From: Alphaproteobacteria bacterium
GTDB lineage: Bacteria > Pseudomonadota > Alphaproteobacteria > Sphingomonadales > Kordiimonadaceae
Length of the DNA: 64,000 nucleotides
NCBI GenBank assembly: GCA_006226495.1
Contig: SBGU01000007.1
Coordinates: 62,001 to 126,000, forward strand
Reading direction: 5' to 3'
Shown: positions 33,265 to 43,257 of the stretch, piece after piece
Numbering within the stretch: the first letter of the stretch is position 1
How the letters are laid out: every line of letters begins with the position of its first letter
Notes under the pieces: generated by a model
Databases searched by the model: none
Seen by the model: only the letters and a program-made list of their open reading frames with translations
Told to the model about the DNA's origin: nothing
Position numbers and translations under genes: made by a program

Positions 33265-33702
33265 ATGTTTGAACGCATTACCGAAATTCTGGGCCTGAAG
33301 GCCGACACCCAAAAGGACGGCGGCCTCGCGCTGGCGACCGCGGCCTTGCTGGTGCAGGTCTCGAAGGCCGATGGCGATTTTTCGTCTGCCGAACGCGCGC
33401 GGTTGACCGACTGCCTGACCGACCATTTTGGCCTTGCCCACGATGCCGCCACCGAAATCCTTACCCGCGCGGAAACCGAACTGGCGGACGCGCCCAGCCT
33501 TTATGATTTCACCCGTGTGGTGACGAAGGAACTGGACCAGGAAGAACGGCAGGAAATCGTGCGGCTTCTGTGGCGGGTCGCCAACGCCGATCACCATATC
33601 GACAATTTCGAAGCCAATGCGCTCGCCAAGATCGCCGGCCTTCTGGGTGTCGCCACCCACGACCGCATCCGCCTCAAACACGAGGTCGAGGCGGAAGGTT
33701 AG
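33265..33702 (+). CDS. TerB-family protein
   Basis: 145 residues, all helical. The pattern LLVQVSKADGDFSSAERARL and VANADHHIDNFEANALAKI is the duplicated acidic/metal-binding signature of TerB-like proteins, linked to tellurite resistance or stress in some organisms but widespread as stand-alone genes. Here it has no other ter gene nearby. It is 102 bp after the glycosylase gene and may be co-transcribed. Confidence 0.87.
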   Translation: MFERITEILGLKADTQKDGGLALATAALLVQVSKADGDFSSAERARLTDCLTDHFGLAHDAATEILTRAETELADAPSLYDFTRVVTKELDQEERQEIVRLLWRVANADHHIDNFEANALAKIAGLLGVATHDRIRLKHEVEAEG

Positions 33703-33706
33703 GATG

Positions 33707-33955
33707 TCATTTGGGCTCTTGGATTTTTTCCAAGCGCACCTGAATAAGCGTCGACGAAATACTCTTAAATGCTGACCAACAGGCGAAGGCGGCAGTCGGG
33801 ATAGCCCATGGCCAAGATGTGAGCCAAAACAGAAGTGCGGTAGTTACCAAAAAAGCCCAGAATAAATTAGCATGCTGCTGGGCAGCGACTGCGAATTGGT
33901 CCGCTGTGCGCCCAGTATGGTATGCGTGTTCAGCCAAGCGATCATGTAATCCCAA
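33707..33955 (-). CDS. Small predicted membrane protein in a lower-GC patch
   Basis: 82 codons from a TTG at 33955 with AAGGA 9 nt upstream. Residues ~30-50 and ~52-70 are hydrophobic (LFWAFLVTTALLFWLTSWPWAIPTAAFACW), the tail is Lys/Glu-rich. Base composition and codon use in 33703-34030 are visibly more AT-rich than in the neighbours, hinting at acquired DNA. A second overlapping frame from 34029 is also open. I do not recognise it; it may not be a real gene. Confidence 0.45.
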   Translation of the reverse strand: MGLHDRLAEHAYHTGRTADQFAVAAQQHANLFWAFLVTTALLFWLTSWPWAIPTAAFACWSAFKSISSTLIQVRLEKIQEPK

Positions 33956-34034
33956 TAAGCCGCTTCCTTAAGACAATATGTTGACGACTCTAGAATATTA
34001 GCATCTTTAAGGGACATGAAGGTACACAAAAGGA

Positions 34035-34071
34035 AAACGCGGGAACCAGGGGCTCCCGCGTTTCTGTTTTT
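34035..34071. terminator. Terminator between pckA and the small membrane ORF
   Basis: A perfect 10-bp stem (AAACGCGGGA and TCCCGCGTTT) with a 9-nt loop, followed by CTGTTTTT on the plus strand and preceded by AAAAGGAAA, which reads as TTTCCTTTT for pckA transcripts. It can act in both directions. Confidence 0.85.
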
Positions 34072-34086
34072 GGTTGGTCCTGTCGC

Positions 34087-35691
34087 TTATGCAGCTTTAG
34101 GGGCGGCGGCGATGACCTTGGCGTCCACATGGGCGGCGAAGGTTTCGAAGTTTTCGATGAACAGCTTCACCAGATGGGCGGCCTTGGCGTCATAGGCGGC
34201 TTTGTCGGCCCAGGTTTCGCGCGGGTTCAGGATCGTGGTATCGACACCCGGCACCACTTCCGGCACTTCGAAACCGAAATGCGGGTCGATGCGCATGGGC
34301 GCGGCATTCAGGCTGCCGTCAAGTGCCGCGTGGAGGAGCGCCCGCGTGGCCTTGATCGGCATCCTGTGCCCGACGCCGTAAACGCCGCCGGTCCAGCCGG
34401 TGTTCACCAGCCAGCAGTTGACCCCGCCTTCGGCGATCTTCTTCCTGAGAAGGTCGCCATAAACGCTTGGATGCCGCGGCATGAAGGGCGCACCAAAACA
34501 GGTTGAGAAGGTCGCCTGCGGCTCCTTCACGCCGATTTCGGTGCCGGCCACCTTGGCGGTGTAACCACTGAGGAAGTGGTACATGGCCTGTTCGGGTGTC
34601 AGCCGCGCAATCGGCGGCAGCACACCGAAGGCGTCTGCCGTCAGCATGATGATGTTCTTGGGCTTGCCGCCGCGGTTATGTTCCGACGTGTTCGGGATGA
34701 AATTGATCGGATAGGCACCGCGGGTGTTCTCTGCCAGCGTATTGTCGTCGAGGTCCAGTTCCCTGCTCTCGTCGTCCATCACCACGTTTTCAAGCACGGT
34801 GCCGAAACGTTTGGTGGTGGCGTAAATCTCGGGCTCGGCCTCTGCCGACAGGCGGATCATCTTGGCGTAACAGCCGCCTTCGAAGTTGAAGACGCTGTCG
34901 TCGGACCAGCCATGTTCGTCGTCCCCGATCAGGGTGCGGCTGCTGTCAGCCGACAGGGTGGTCTTGCCGGTGCCGGAAAGGCCGAAGAAGATGGCGACAT
35001 CGCCTTCGGGCCCGATGTTGGCGGAACAGTGCATCGGCATGATGCCTTTTTCCGGCAACAGGTAATTGAGGATCGAGAAGACCGATTTCTTGTTTTCGCC
35101 CGCATATTCGGTGCCGCCGATCAGGACCAGGCCGCGCTTGAAATTGACCGCGATCACGGTTTCCGAATTGGTGCCCATGGTGGCGGGGTCAGCCCGGAAG
35201 CTCGGCAGGTTGATGATGGTGAACTGGGGCGCCATGCCGGCCAGCTCGTCTTTTGTGGGGCGCACCAGAAGCGTGCGGCAAAAGAGGCTGTGCCAGGCAT
35301 ATTCGCCCACGGTGCGCACGGCCACGCGGTGCGCGGGGTCGGAACCGCCCCACAGGTCCTGAACAAAAACGTCCTTGCCTTTGATGTGGGCAAGGAACGC
35401 CTGGTAAATGGTCTCGAAATGATCCGGGGTCATGGGCTTGTTGGTTTTGCCCCACCAGACCGTGTTTTCGGTCATGTCGTCGCGCACGGTGAATTTGTCG
35501 TTCGCGGAACGGCCGGTGTGTTTGCCGGTTTTCACCACCAGCGGGCCGTCTTTGGCGAGACGGCCTTCGCCGCGACGAATCGCTTCTTCATAAAGGGCGG
35601 CGGTTTCAAGATTCCAATATTGGTTTTGGGTGCCGGTGATACCCTGGTCTTCCAGGCCGACATTGCTCAGACGGGCGCCAAAGACTTGCAA
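34087..35691 (-). CDS. pckA: ATP-dependent phosphoenolpyruvate carboxykinase
   Basis: 534 residues from a TTG at 35691, which is preceded by GGAGG (8-nt spacing) and gives the usual N-terminus; an upstream ATG (35748) would add a tail with no ribosome site. Motifs include [11 protein letters not shown] (P-loop), [18 protein letters not shown] (metal/substrate segment) and [10 protein letters not shown]. It makes PEP from oxaloacetate, the entry to gluconeogenesis. Two LacI-like palindromes lie upstream. It is divergent from chvI. Confidence 0.95.
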   Translation of the reverse strand: MQVFGARLSNVGLEDQGITGTQNQYWNLETAALYEEAIRRGEGRLAKDGPLVVKTGKHTGRSANDKFTVRDDMTENTVWWGKTNKPMTPDHFETIYQAFLAHIKGKDVFVQDLWGGSDPAHRVAVRTVGEYAWHSLFCRTLLVRPTKDELAGMAPQFTIINLPSFRADPATMGTNSETVIAVNFKRGLVLIGGTEYAGENKKSVFSILNYLLPEKGIMPMHCSANIGPEGDVAIFFGLSGTGKTTLSADSSRTLIGDDEHGWSDDSVFNFEGGCYAKMIRLSAEAEPEIYATTKRFGTVLENVVMDDESRELDLDDNTLAENTRGAYPINFIPNTSEHNRGGKPKNIIMLTADAFGVLPPIARLTPEQAMYHFLSGYTAKVAGTEIGVKEPQATFSTCFGAPFMPRHPSVYGDLLRKKIAEGGVNCWLVNTGWTGGVYGVGHRMPIKATRALLHAALDGSLNAAPMRIDPHFGFEVPEVVPGVDTTILNPRETWADKAAYDAKAAHLVKLFIENFETFAAHVDAKVIAAAPKAA

Positions 35692-35881
35692 CGTCTTGTC
35701 CTCCAAGTGATTAGTTAGGGGCGGTTCGCGCCGTGCCGGTGCGAACATTTTATTGCCGGTCCCTCCCGCCCTTCCGCTTCGGGGTCCGGTCATTTTATGG
35801 TCCCGGCATCAGGGCCGGGAATGAGGGCTAAAGTTGCGGAAACCACCCCCAAAATCAACTTGATTCTGAGCCGTAAATAAT

Positions 35882-35916
35882 TGATAGCGCTGTCATTTTT
35901 AATGATAGCGCTGTCA
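35882..35916. promoter_or_regulatory. Twin palindromic operators between pckA and chvI
   Basis: Element TGATAGCGCTGTCA occurs at 35882-35895 and again at 35903-35916, 21 bp apart. Each is a near-perfect palindrome around AGCGCT, a form typical of LacI-family sites. The spacing of two helical turns suggests cooperative binding. The sites lie 191-225 bp upstream of the pckA start and 158-192 bp upstream of chvI, so either could be the target. Confidence 0.65.
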
Positions 35917-36073
35917 TTTGCGGGATCGTGCGGAAAAGCTCTTTTTATAGACGGACTTGCCGTTGCCGCGAGCCTGCCGCCTCCGGGCCACGATTTTGTC
36001 GCAAATGCTTCTTAGGTCTGGCAATCTAGGTGGTTCAGAGTAAAAAGAATGAGACGCAAGAGGGGGATACACC

Positions 36074-36784
36074 ATGACTGCATCAATTGCCCTGGTGGAC
36101 GACGACCGCAATATCCTGACTTCGGTGACCATCGCGCTTGAAGCCGAAGGCTTCCGCGTGCGCACCTATCCGGACGGCCAGAAAGCCTGGGATGCCCTGA
36201 GCAGCAACCCGGCCGACCTTGCCGTGCTCGATATCAAGATGCCGCGCATGGACGGCATGGAGCTTCTGCGGAAGCTCCGGGAAGTGACCGACATGCCGGT
36301 GATTTTCCTGACCTCGAAAGACGAGGAAATCGACCAGCTTCTGGGCCTCAGGATGGGGGCCGACGATTATATCGGCAAACCCTTCTCCCAGCGCCTGTTG
36401 ATCGAACGCATCCGCGCCCTTCTTCGCCGGGTGGAGATGAGCAAGCGCGAACCCGTGGAAGGCGAGGTCGAGGAAGTTGAAGAGATCATGATGCGCGGCA
36501 AGCTGGTCCTTGACCCCTTGCGCCACCGTGTCACCTGGGACGGCAAGGATGTCACCCTGACCGTGACCGAATTCCTGATCCTGCAGACCCTGGCCCAGCA
36601 CCCGGGCCATGTGAAAAGCCGCGACCAGTTGATGGATGCCGCCTATACCGACGATGTCTATGTGGACGACCGCACCATCGACAGCCACATCAAGCGCCTG
36701 CGCAAGAAATTCCGCGCCGTCGCCGACGATTTCACCGCCATCGAAACCTTGTATGGGGTCGGTTACCGTTACCGTGACGCGTGA
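36074..36784 (+). CDS. chvI: Response regulator ChvI
   Basis: 236 residues. The receiver domain (1-120) has the acidic pocket VDDD (8-11), the phospho-acceptor Asp53 in [11 protein letters not shown], the Thr in FLTSKD and Lys in GKPF. Residues ~135-235 are an OmpR/PhoB winged helix ending in YGVGYRYRD. It is the partner of ChvG, whose gene overlaps its stop by 4 bp. In alphaproteobacteria this pair controls envelope, acid and exopolysaccharide responses. Confidence 0.94.
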   Translation: MTASIALVDDDRNILTSVTIALEAEGFRVRTYPDGQKAWDALSSNPADLAVLDIKMPRMDGMELLRKLREVTDMPVIFLTSKDEEIDQLLGLRMGADDYIGKPFSQRLLIERIRALLRRVEMSKREPVEGEVEEVEEIMMRGKLVLDPLRHRVTWDGKDVTLTVTEFLILQTLAQHPGHVKSRDQLMDAAYTDDVYVDDRTIDSHIKRLRKKFRAVADDFTAIETLYGVGYRYRDA

Positions 36785-38445
36785 GCCCGGTGAAGAACCT
36801 GGCGGAGCATAGGCAGGACGAAGACCGGCTCGGGGATACCGGACCGGCGCCCCGGCATTATACCCGGGGCATTTCGCCCCTGATGGTGCGCATCATGGTG
36901 ATCAACGCCATCGCGCTCCTGATCCTGGTGGGCGGCGTGTTGTACCTGAACCAGTTTCGCCAGAATCTGGTGAACGCCCGCGTCGATGCCCTGACCGTGC
37001 AGGCCGAAATCATCGCCGGCGCGCTGGGTGAAGCGGCGGCGGGTGGCCCCGAAAGCACGGAAATCGACCTTGCGACCGCGCGCCAGATCCTGATCCGGCT
37101 CGTCAGCCCCACCGACAACCGCGCGCGCCTGTTCGCGAACGACGGCCGCATGATCGCCGACAGCCGGTTCCTTTCGGGCGACAAGCGCCTGGTCGAAGAG
37201 GAATTGCCGCGGCTCGATGACAAACCCACTTTCTCCGCCCAGGTGACCGATGCCCTGCACCGGTTCCTTGACAGCATCACCCGCGATATCGAGGTACCAT
37301 CAAGCGTGGACCGGCCCGGCATGCGGGCCGAGGATTTCCTCGAGGTCGGCGCAGCACTCGAAGGTACCCTCGAAGCCCAGATCCGCCAGCGCGCCGATGG
37401 CAAGCTGGTGATCAATATCGCCGCCCCGGTGCAGCGCTTCCGCCGCGTGCTGGGGGTTCTGCTTCTAACCGCGCAGACCGACGATATCGACGCCATCGTG
37501 CGGTCGGAACAGATGCTGACCGTGAAGGTGTTTTTTGGCGCCCTTCTGGCCACGATCCTGTTGTCCTTTTTCCTGGGCCGCACGCTCGTGCGCCCGATCC
37601 GGGTGCTGGCACGGGCCGCCGAACGGGTGCGCCGCGGCATCGGGCGCGAAGAAAACATCCCCGAATTTGCCGAACGGCTGGACGAGATCGGCGACCTGTC
37701 GCGCTCGCTCAGCGACATGACCCGGGCGCTTTACCGCCAGATCGATGCGGTCGAACAATTCGCCGCCGACGTGGCGCATGAAATCAAGAACCCGCTGTCG
37801 TCCATGCGCAGTGCGCTCGACACCCTGCCGCTCGCCAAAAAACCGGAACAGCAGGCCAAGCTGTTGGCCATTTTGCATGAAGACGTGAAACGCATCGACA
37901 GGCTGATCACCGATATTTCCGATGCCTCGCGCCTGGATGCCGAACTGACGCGCGGGGACGCAGAGGCCGTGGACCTTGGCTACATGCTGTCGGTGCTGGT
38001 CGATGCCTACCGCACCACGCAGTTGCCGGAAGGGGTGACCATCGCGTTCGAAGAAGGTGTGTCCGGTGTCTATAAAGTGCGCGGCATCGAGGCCCGGCTG
38101 GGGCAGGTGTGGCGCAACTTTATCGACAATGCCATCAGCTTCAGCCCCGAAGGCGGCACCATCCGGGTGCAACTGGCGGTGCGCGACGGTTTTGTGATCA
38201 TGGCGGTCGAGGACGATGGCCCCGGCATGCCGGACGGCGCCGAGGAAAAAGTGTTCCGGCGCTTCTATTCCGAACGTCCGGTCACCGAAGCCTTCGGCGG
38301 CCACTCGGGCCTTGGGCTGGCCATCTCGAAACAGGTGATCGAAGCCCATGGCGGCTGGATACGGGCCGAAAACCGCCGCGACGAGGACGGCAAGGTGCTG
38401 GGCGCGCGTTTCAGCGCCGGCATGCCGCTCGCGAAAGGCATCTAG
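36781..38445 (+). CDS. chvG: Sensor histidine kinase ChvG
   Basis: 554 residues from the GTG overlapping the chvI stop. Two transmembrane helices (~40-60 and ~240-262) flank a periplasmic sensor of about 175 residues. A HAMP region (~264-315) follows, then the phospho-acceptor His333 in DVAHEIKNP, the N box [10 protein letters not shown] (~445) and the G boxes DDGPGMP and GHSGLGLAI. It phosphorylates ChvI; in relatives the periplasmic regulator ExoR inhibits it. No exoR gene is in this window. Confidence 0.93.
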   Translation: MSPVKNLAEHRQDEDRLGDTGPAPRHYTRGISPLMVRIMVINAIALLILVGGVLYLNQFRQNLVNARVDALTVQAEIIAGALGEAAAGGPESTEIDLATARQILIRLVSPTDNRARLFANDGRMIADSRFLSGDKRLVEEELPRLDDKPTFSAQVTDALHRFLDSITRDIEVPSSVDRPGMRAEDFLEVGAALEGTLEAQIRQRADGKLVINIAAPVQRFRRVLGVLLLTAQTDDIDAIVRSEQMLTVKVFFGALLATILLSFFLGRTLVRPIRVLARAAERVRRGIGREENIPEFAERLDEIGDLSRSLSDMTRALYRQIDAVEQFAADVAHEIKNPLSSMRSALDTLPLAKKPEQQAKLLAILHEDVKRIDRLITDISDASRLDAELTRGDAEAVDLGYMLSVLVDAYRTTQLPEGVTIAFEEGVSGVYKVRGIEARLGQVWRNFIDNAISFSPEGGTIRVQLAVRDGFVIMAVEDDGPGMPDGAEEKVFRRFYSERPVTEAFGGHSGLGLAISKQVIEAHGGWIRAENRRDEDGKVLGARFSAGMPLAKGI

Positions 38446-38919
38446 ATGTCGGGCACAAACCCCCAGCCGCTGCATGGCACCGTGGTTGCGATCGACGATA
38501 TCGGTGTTTTGATCACCGGGCCATCGGGCGCCGGCAAATCCGACCTTGCGCTCAGGCTGATCGACCGGGGTGCAAAGCTGGTGGCGGACGACCAGGTGCT
38601 GCTGACCGCCGCCGATGGCCAGTTGGTCGCCGGCCCGCCAGAGCGCCTGGCCGGCTTTCTGGAAGTGCGCGGCATCGGCATCATTCCGCAGGCCCATACT
38701 GCAAACGTGCCCCTTGGCCTGATGGTCGAGCTGGTGCCTTCGGACACCGTGGAACGCCTGCCGGAACGGACGGCCAGCCGCATTCTGGATGTGCCCTTGC
38801 TGAGCATGCGCCTGAATGCATTTGAAGTTTCCACGCCGATTAAAATAGAATTGGCGCTCCGACATCCGGAATGGATTGCAAGCGGGGGCCCTGATGACCG
38901 AGACGACAACAACCGATAG
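38446..38919 (+). CDS. hprK: HPr kinase/phosphorylase, short alphaproteobacterial form
   Basis: 157 residues, lacking the N-terminal domain of the Firmicute enzyme. The P-loop is GPSGAGKS (25-32); VADDQVLL and EVRGIGI match the catalytic and signature segments. It phosphorylates HPr on Ser and reverses this, tying PTS state to carbon. It starts right after chvG and overlaps rapZ by 26 bp, all in one operon. Confidence 0.92.
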   Translation: MSGTNPQPLHGTVVAIDDIGVLITGPSGAGKSDLALRLIDRGAKLVADDQVLLTAADGQLVAGPPERLAGFLEVRGIGIIPQAHTANVPLGLMVELVPSDTVERLPERTASRILDVPLLSMRLNAFEVSTPIKIELALRHPEWIASGGPDDRDDNNR

Positions 38920-39826
38920 TGCTGCAGAAGAAAAGCCGGTGAATGTGCCGCCGGGGCGACGGCGTTTCGTGATCGTGACCGGCCTCTCTGGCGCGGGCAA
39001 AAGCTCGGCCCTCAATGCGTTCGAGGATATCGGCTTCCAGGCCATCGACAACCTGCCGCTGACGTTGCTGCCTGAACTGTTGCAGGCGCCGACACGCTCG
39101 GACGACGACAGGCCCATCGCCATCGGCATCGATTCGCGCACCCTGCATTTTTCGCCCGAACAGTTCCGCCTGGCGGTGAAGGAACTGAAAAGCCGGGACG
39201 ATATCCACCTGCATGTGCTGTTCATGGAAGCTTCCGACGATGTGCTGATGAAGCGATTCTCGGAAACCCGGCGTGTACACCCGCTTGGCGAAGGCAAACT
39301 GCTGCGCGCCGCCATCCGGCAGGAACGCGACCTGATGGCGCCGATCCGGCCGGTGATCGACGGGCTGATCGATACCAGCGCGCGCACGGGGGCGGAAACC
39401 CGGCGGGTGGTCATCAGCCGGTTCGCGGCCGACAAGGCGCCGAAGATGATTGTCACCTGCATGTCGTTCGGATTCGCGAACGGCGTACCCCGCGACGCCG
39501 ACCTGGTGTTCGATGTGCGGTTTCTCAGGAACCCCCATTATGTGCCGGACCTGAAGCCCATGACCGGGCGCGAGGAACCGGTGGCCAACTATGTGCGCGC
39601 CGATGAAGCCTTTGCGCCTTTCCTCGAGAAAGTGCGGGACCTGATCAGCTTTTTGCTGCCGCGCTACCGGGCAGAGGGCAAATCCTATCTCACGCTTGCA
39701 TTTGGCTGCACGGGCGGCAAACATCGGTCGGTAACGATGGCGGAAACCGTTGCGGCTCAAATGTCGCTGGACGACATGGCCGTCAACCTGTACCACAGGG
39801 AACTCAGCGGCGACGAAGGGCGCTGA
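38894..39826 (+). CDS. rapZ: RapZ-type nucleotide-binding RNase adapter
   Basis: 310 residues. P-loop GLSGAGKSSA (30-39), Walker B-like region QAIDNLPLTLL, and the C-terminal segment FGCTGGKHRSV are diagnostic of the RapZ/YvcJ family. In enterobacteria it presents small RNAs of the glmS pathway to RNase E; in other bacteria it is linked to the PTS operon as here. The start at 38894 was chosen for the GGGGG site and overlap with hprK. Confidence 0.94.
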   Translation: MTETTTTDSAAEEKPVNVPPGRRRFVIVTGLSGAGKSSALNAFEDIGFQAIDNLPLTLLPELLQAPTRSDDDRPIAIGIDSRTLHFSPEQFRLAVKELKSRDDIHLHVLFMEASDDVLMKRFSETRRVHPLGEGKLLRAAIRQERDLMAPIRPVIDGLIDTSARTGAETRRVVISRFAADKAPKMIVTCMSFGFANGVPRDADLVFDVRFLRNPHYVPDLKPMTGREEPVANYVRADEAFAPFLEKVRDLISFLLPRYRAEGKSYLTLAFGCTGGKHRSVTMAETVAAQMSLDDMAVNLYHRELSGDEGR

Positions 39827-39879
39827 GGGAAGTCGCGGGCGCACAAGGGCTGGAGCGCCGACGAGGGAGAGGCGAATTT

Positions 39880-40278
39880 ATGATTGGTATGGTGTTGGTA
39901 ACCCACGGGCGGCTGGCGGAAGAATTCATCGCCGCGACCGAACATGTGGTGGGCGGGCAGGACCAGATCAGGGCGATCTGCATCGGCCCCGATGACGATA
40001 TGGAACGCCGCCGGCAGGAAATCATGGACGCGGTCAATGATGTCGATACCGGCACGGGGGTTGTGCTGTTGACCGACATGTTCGGCGGCACGCCGTCGAA
40101 CCTGGCCATCTCGCTTCTCGAAAAAGGCCGGGTCGAAGTCATCGCCGGCATCAACCTGCCGATGCTGATCAAGCTGGCCAGCGTGCGCCAGGGTTCGGAC
40201 CTTGCCGAAGCGGTCGAGGCCGCCAAGGAAGCCGGCATCAAATATATCAATGTCGCAAGCCAGGTGCTGGGCGCCTGA
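39880..40278 (+). CDS. PTS EIIA component, mannose family
   Basis: 132 residues. The phosphorylated His9 lies in VTHGRLAEE; the GGTPSN motif (~65-70) is also typical of the EIIA-Man fold. No EIIB or EIIC transporter gene is present, so it likely acts in a regulatory phosphorelay with HPr rather than in sugar uptake, as in other alphaproteobacteria with hprK-ptsM-ptsH clusters. Confidence 0.92.
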   Translation: MIGMVLVTHGRLAEEFIAATEHVVGGQDQIRAICIGPDDDMERRRQEIMDAVNDVDTGTGVVLLTDMFGGTPSNLAISLLEKGRVEVIAGINLPMLIKLASVRQGSDLAEAVEAAKEAGIKYINVASQVLGA

Positions 40279-40292
40279 GCCCCCATGACATC

Positions 40293-40574
40293 ATGAGCGG
40301 CGACAAACTTTCCTCAGACGTCCAGATCGTCAACAACCGCGGCCTGCATGCGCGGGCCTCGGCCCGTTTTGCGCGTGAAGCCGGCAGCTTCGATGCCCGT
40401 GTCACTGTTTCGAAGGACGGCACCGAAGTGGTCGGCACCTCGATCATGGGGCTGATGATGCTGGGTGCCGCCAAGGGCGAAAGCATCCATATCGCAACCG
40501 AAGGACCCGCGGCCGCCGCCGCGCTCAACGCCCTTGTGGGCCTGGTCTCCGACCGGTTCGGCGAGGATGAATAA
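40293..40574 (+). CDS. ptsH: Phosphocarrier protein HPr
   Basis: 93 residues. His19 in NRGLHARASARF is the site phosphorylated by enzyme I, and Ser50 in VGTSIMGLMM the equivalent of regulatory Ser46 phosphorylated by HprK. It completes the regulatory PTS next to its kinase gene; enzyme I (ptsP) is not in the window. The gene starts 14 bp after the EIIA stop. Confidence 0.95.
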   Translation: MSGDKLSSDVQIVNNRGLHARASARFAREAGSFDARVTVSKDGTEVVGTSIMGLMMLGAAKGESIHIATEGPAAAAALNALVGLVSDRFGEDE

Positions 40575-40604
40575 CGCTTGGTGTGCGGGTGCCCCGGCTT
40601 GTAT

Positions 40605-40644
40605 ATAAAGAAATCTTTATCTTCAGTCGCCGGCCTGCTATAAG
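40605..40644 (+). promoter_or_regulatory. Palindromic operator over the likely ahcY promoter
   Basis: A 16-bp palindrome with arms ATAAAGA and TCTTTAT (40605-40620) is followed, after 18 nt, by a -10-like TATAAG (40639-40644). The palindrome covers the -35 position, so a bound repressor would block transcription. Its A+T-rich arms resemble sites of ArsR-type SAH-cycle repressors (SahR), a guess from memory of those motifs. Confidence 0.5.
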
Positions 40645-40668
40645 GAACGCCAACGTTCCAGGAAGTAA

Positions 40669-41967
<1,299 letters not shown>

Positions 41968-42000
41968 CCCCAGAAACGGCCGCCGAAAGGACTTAGCTGA

Positions 42001-43170
<1,170 letters not shown>

Positions 43171-43196
43171 GGCCTTCTTTTGAAAGCATGCCTTGT

Positions 43197-43219
43197 GTAG
43201 CCCGTGCCTTGCGGGCTAC
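43197..43219 (+). terminator. Stem-loop after metK (weak terminator candidate)
   Basis: GTAGCCCG and CGGGCTAC form a perfect 8-bp stem with a 7-nt loop, followed by TCTCTCCCC, not a clear T-run. It touches the next hairpin at 43220 directly. Confidence 0.45.
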
Positions 43220-43248
43220 TCTCTCCCCGTCGCAACGGCGGGGGGAGA
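43220..43248 (+). promoter_or_regulatory. Hairpin burying the divL ribosome-binding site
   Basis: A 13-bp stem (TCTCTCCCCGTCG with CGGCGGGGGGAGA, two G-U pairs, CAA loop). The 3' arm contains GGGGAG, the likely Shine-Dalgarno sequence 10 nt before the GTG start at 43258. In the folded form the ribosome site would be hidden, which suggests translational control or dependence on ribosomes or a helper. Confidence 0.65.
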
Positions 43249-43257
43249 CAGGCTGCG

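Noticed and set aside
33265-33702. A tellurite-resistance island around the TerB-like gene
   Set aside because: No other ter genes; stand-alone TerB-like proteins are common.
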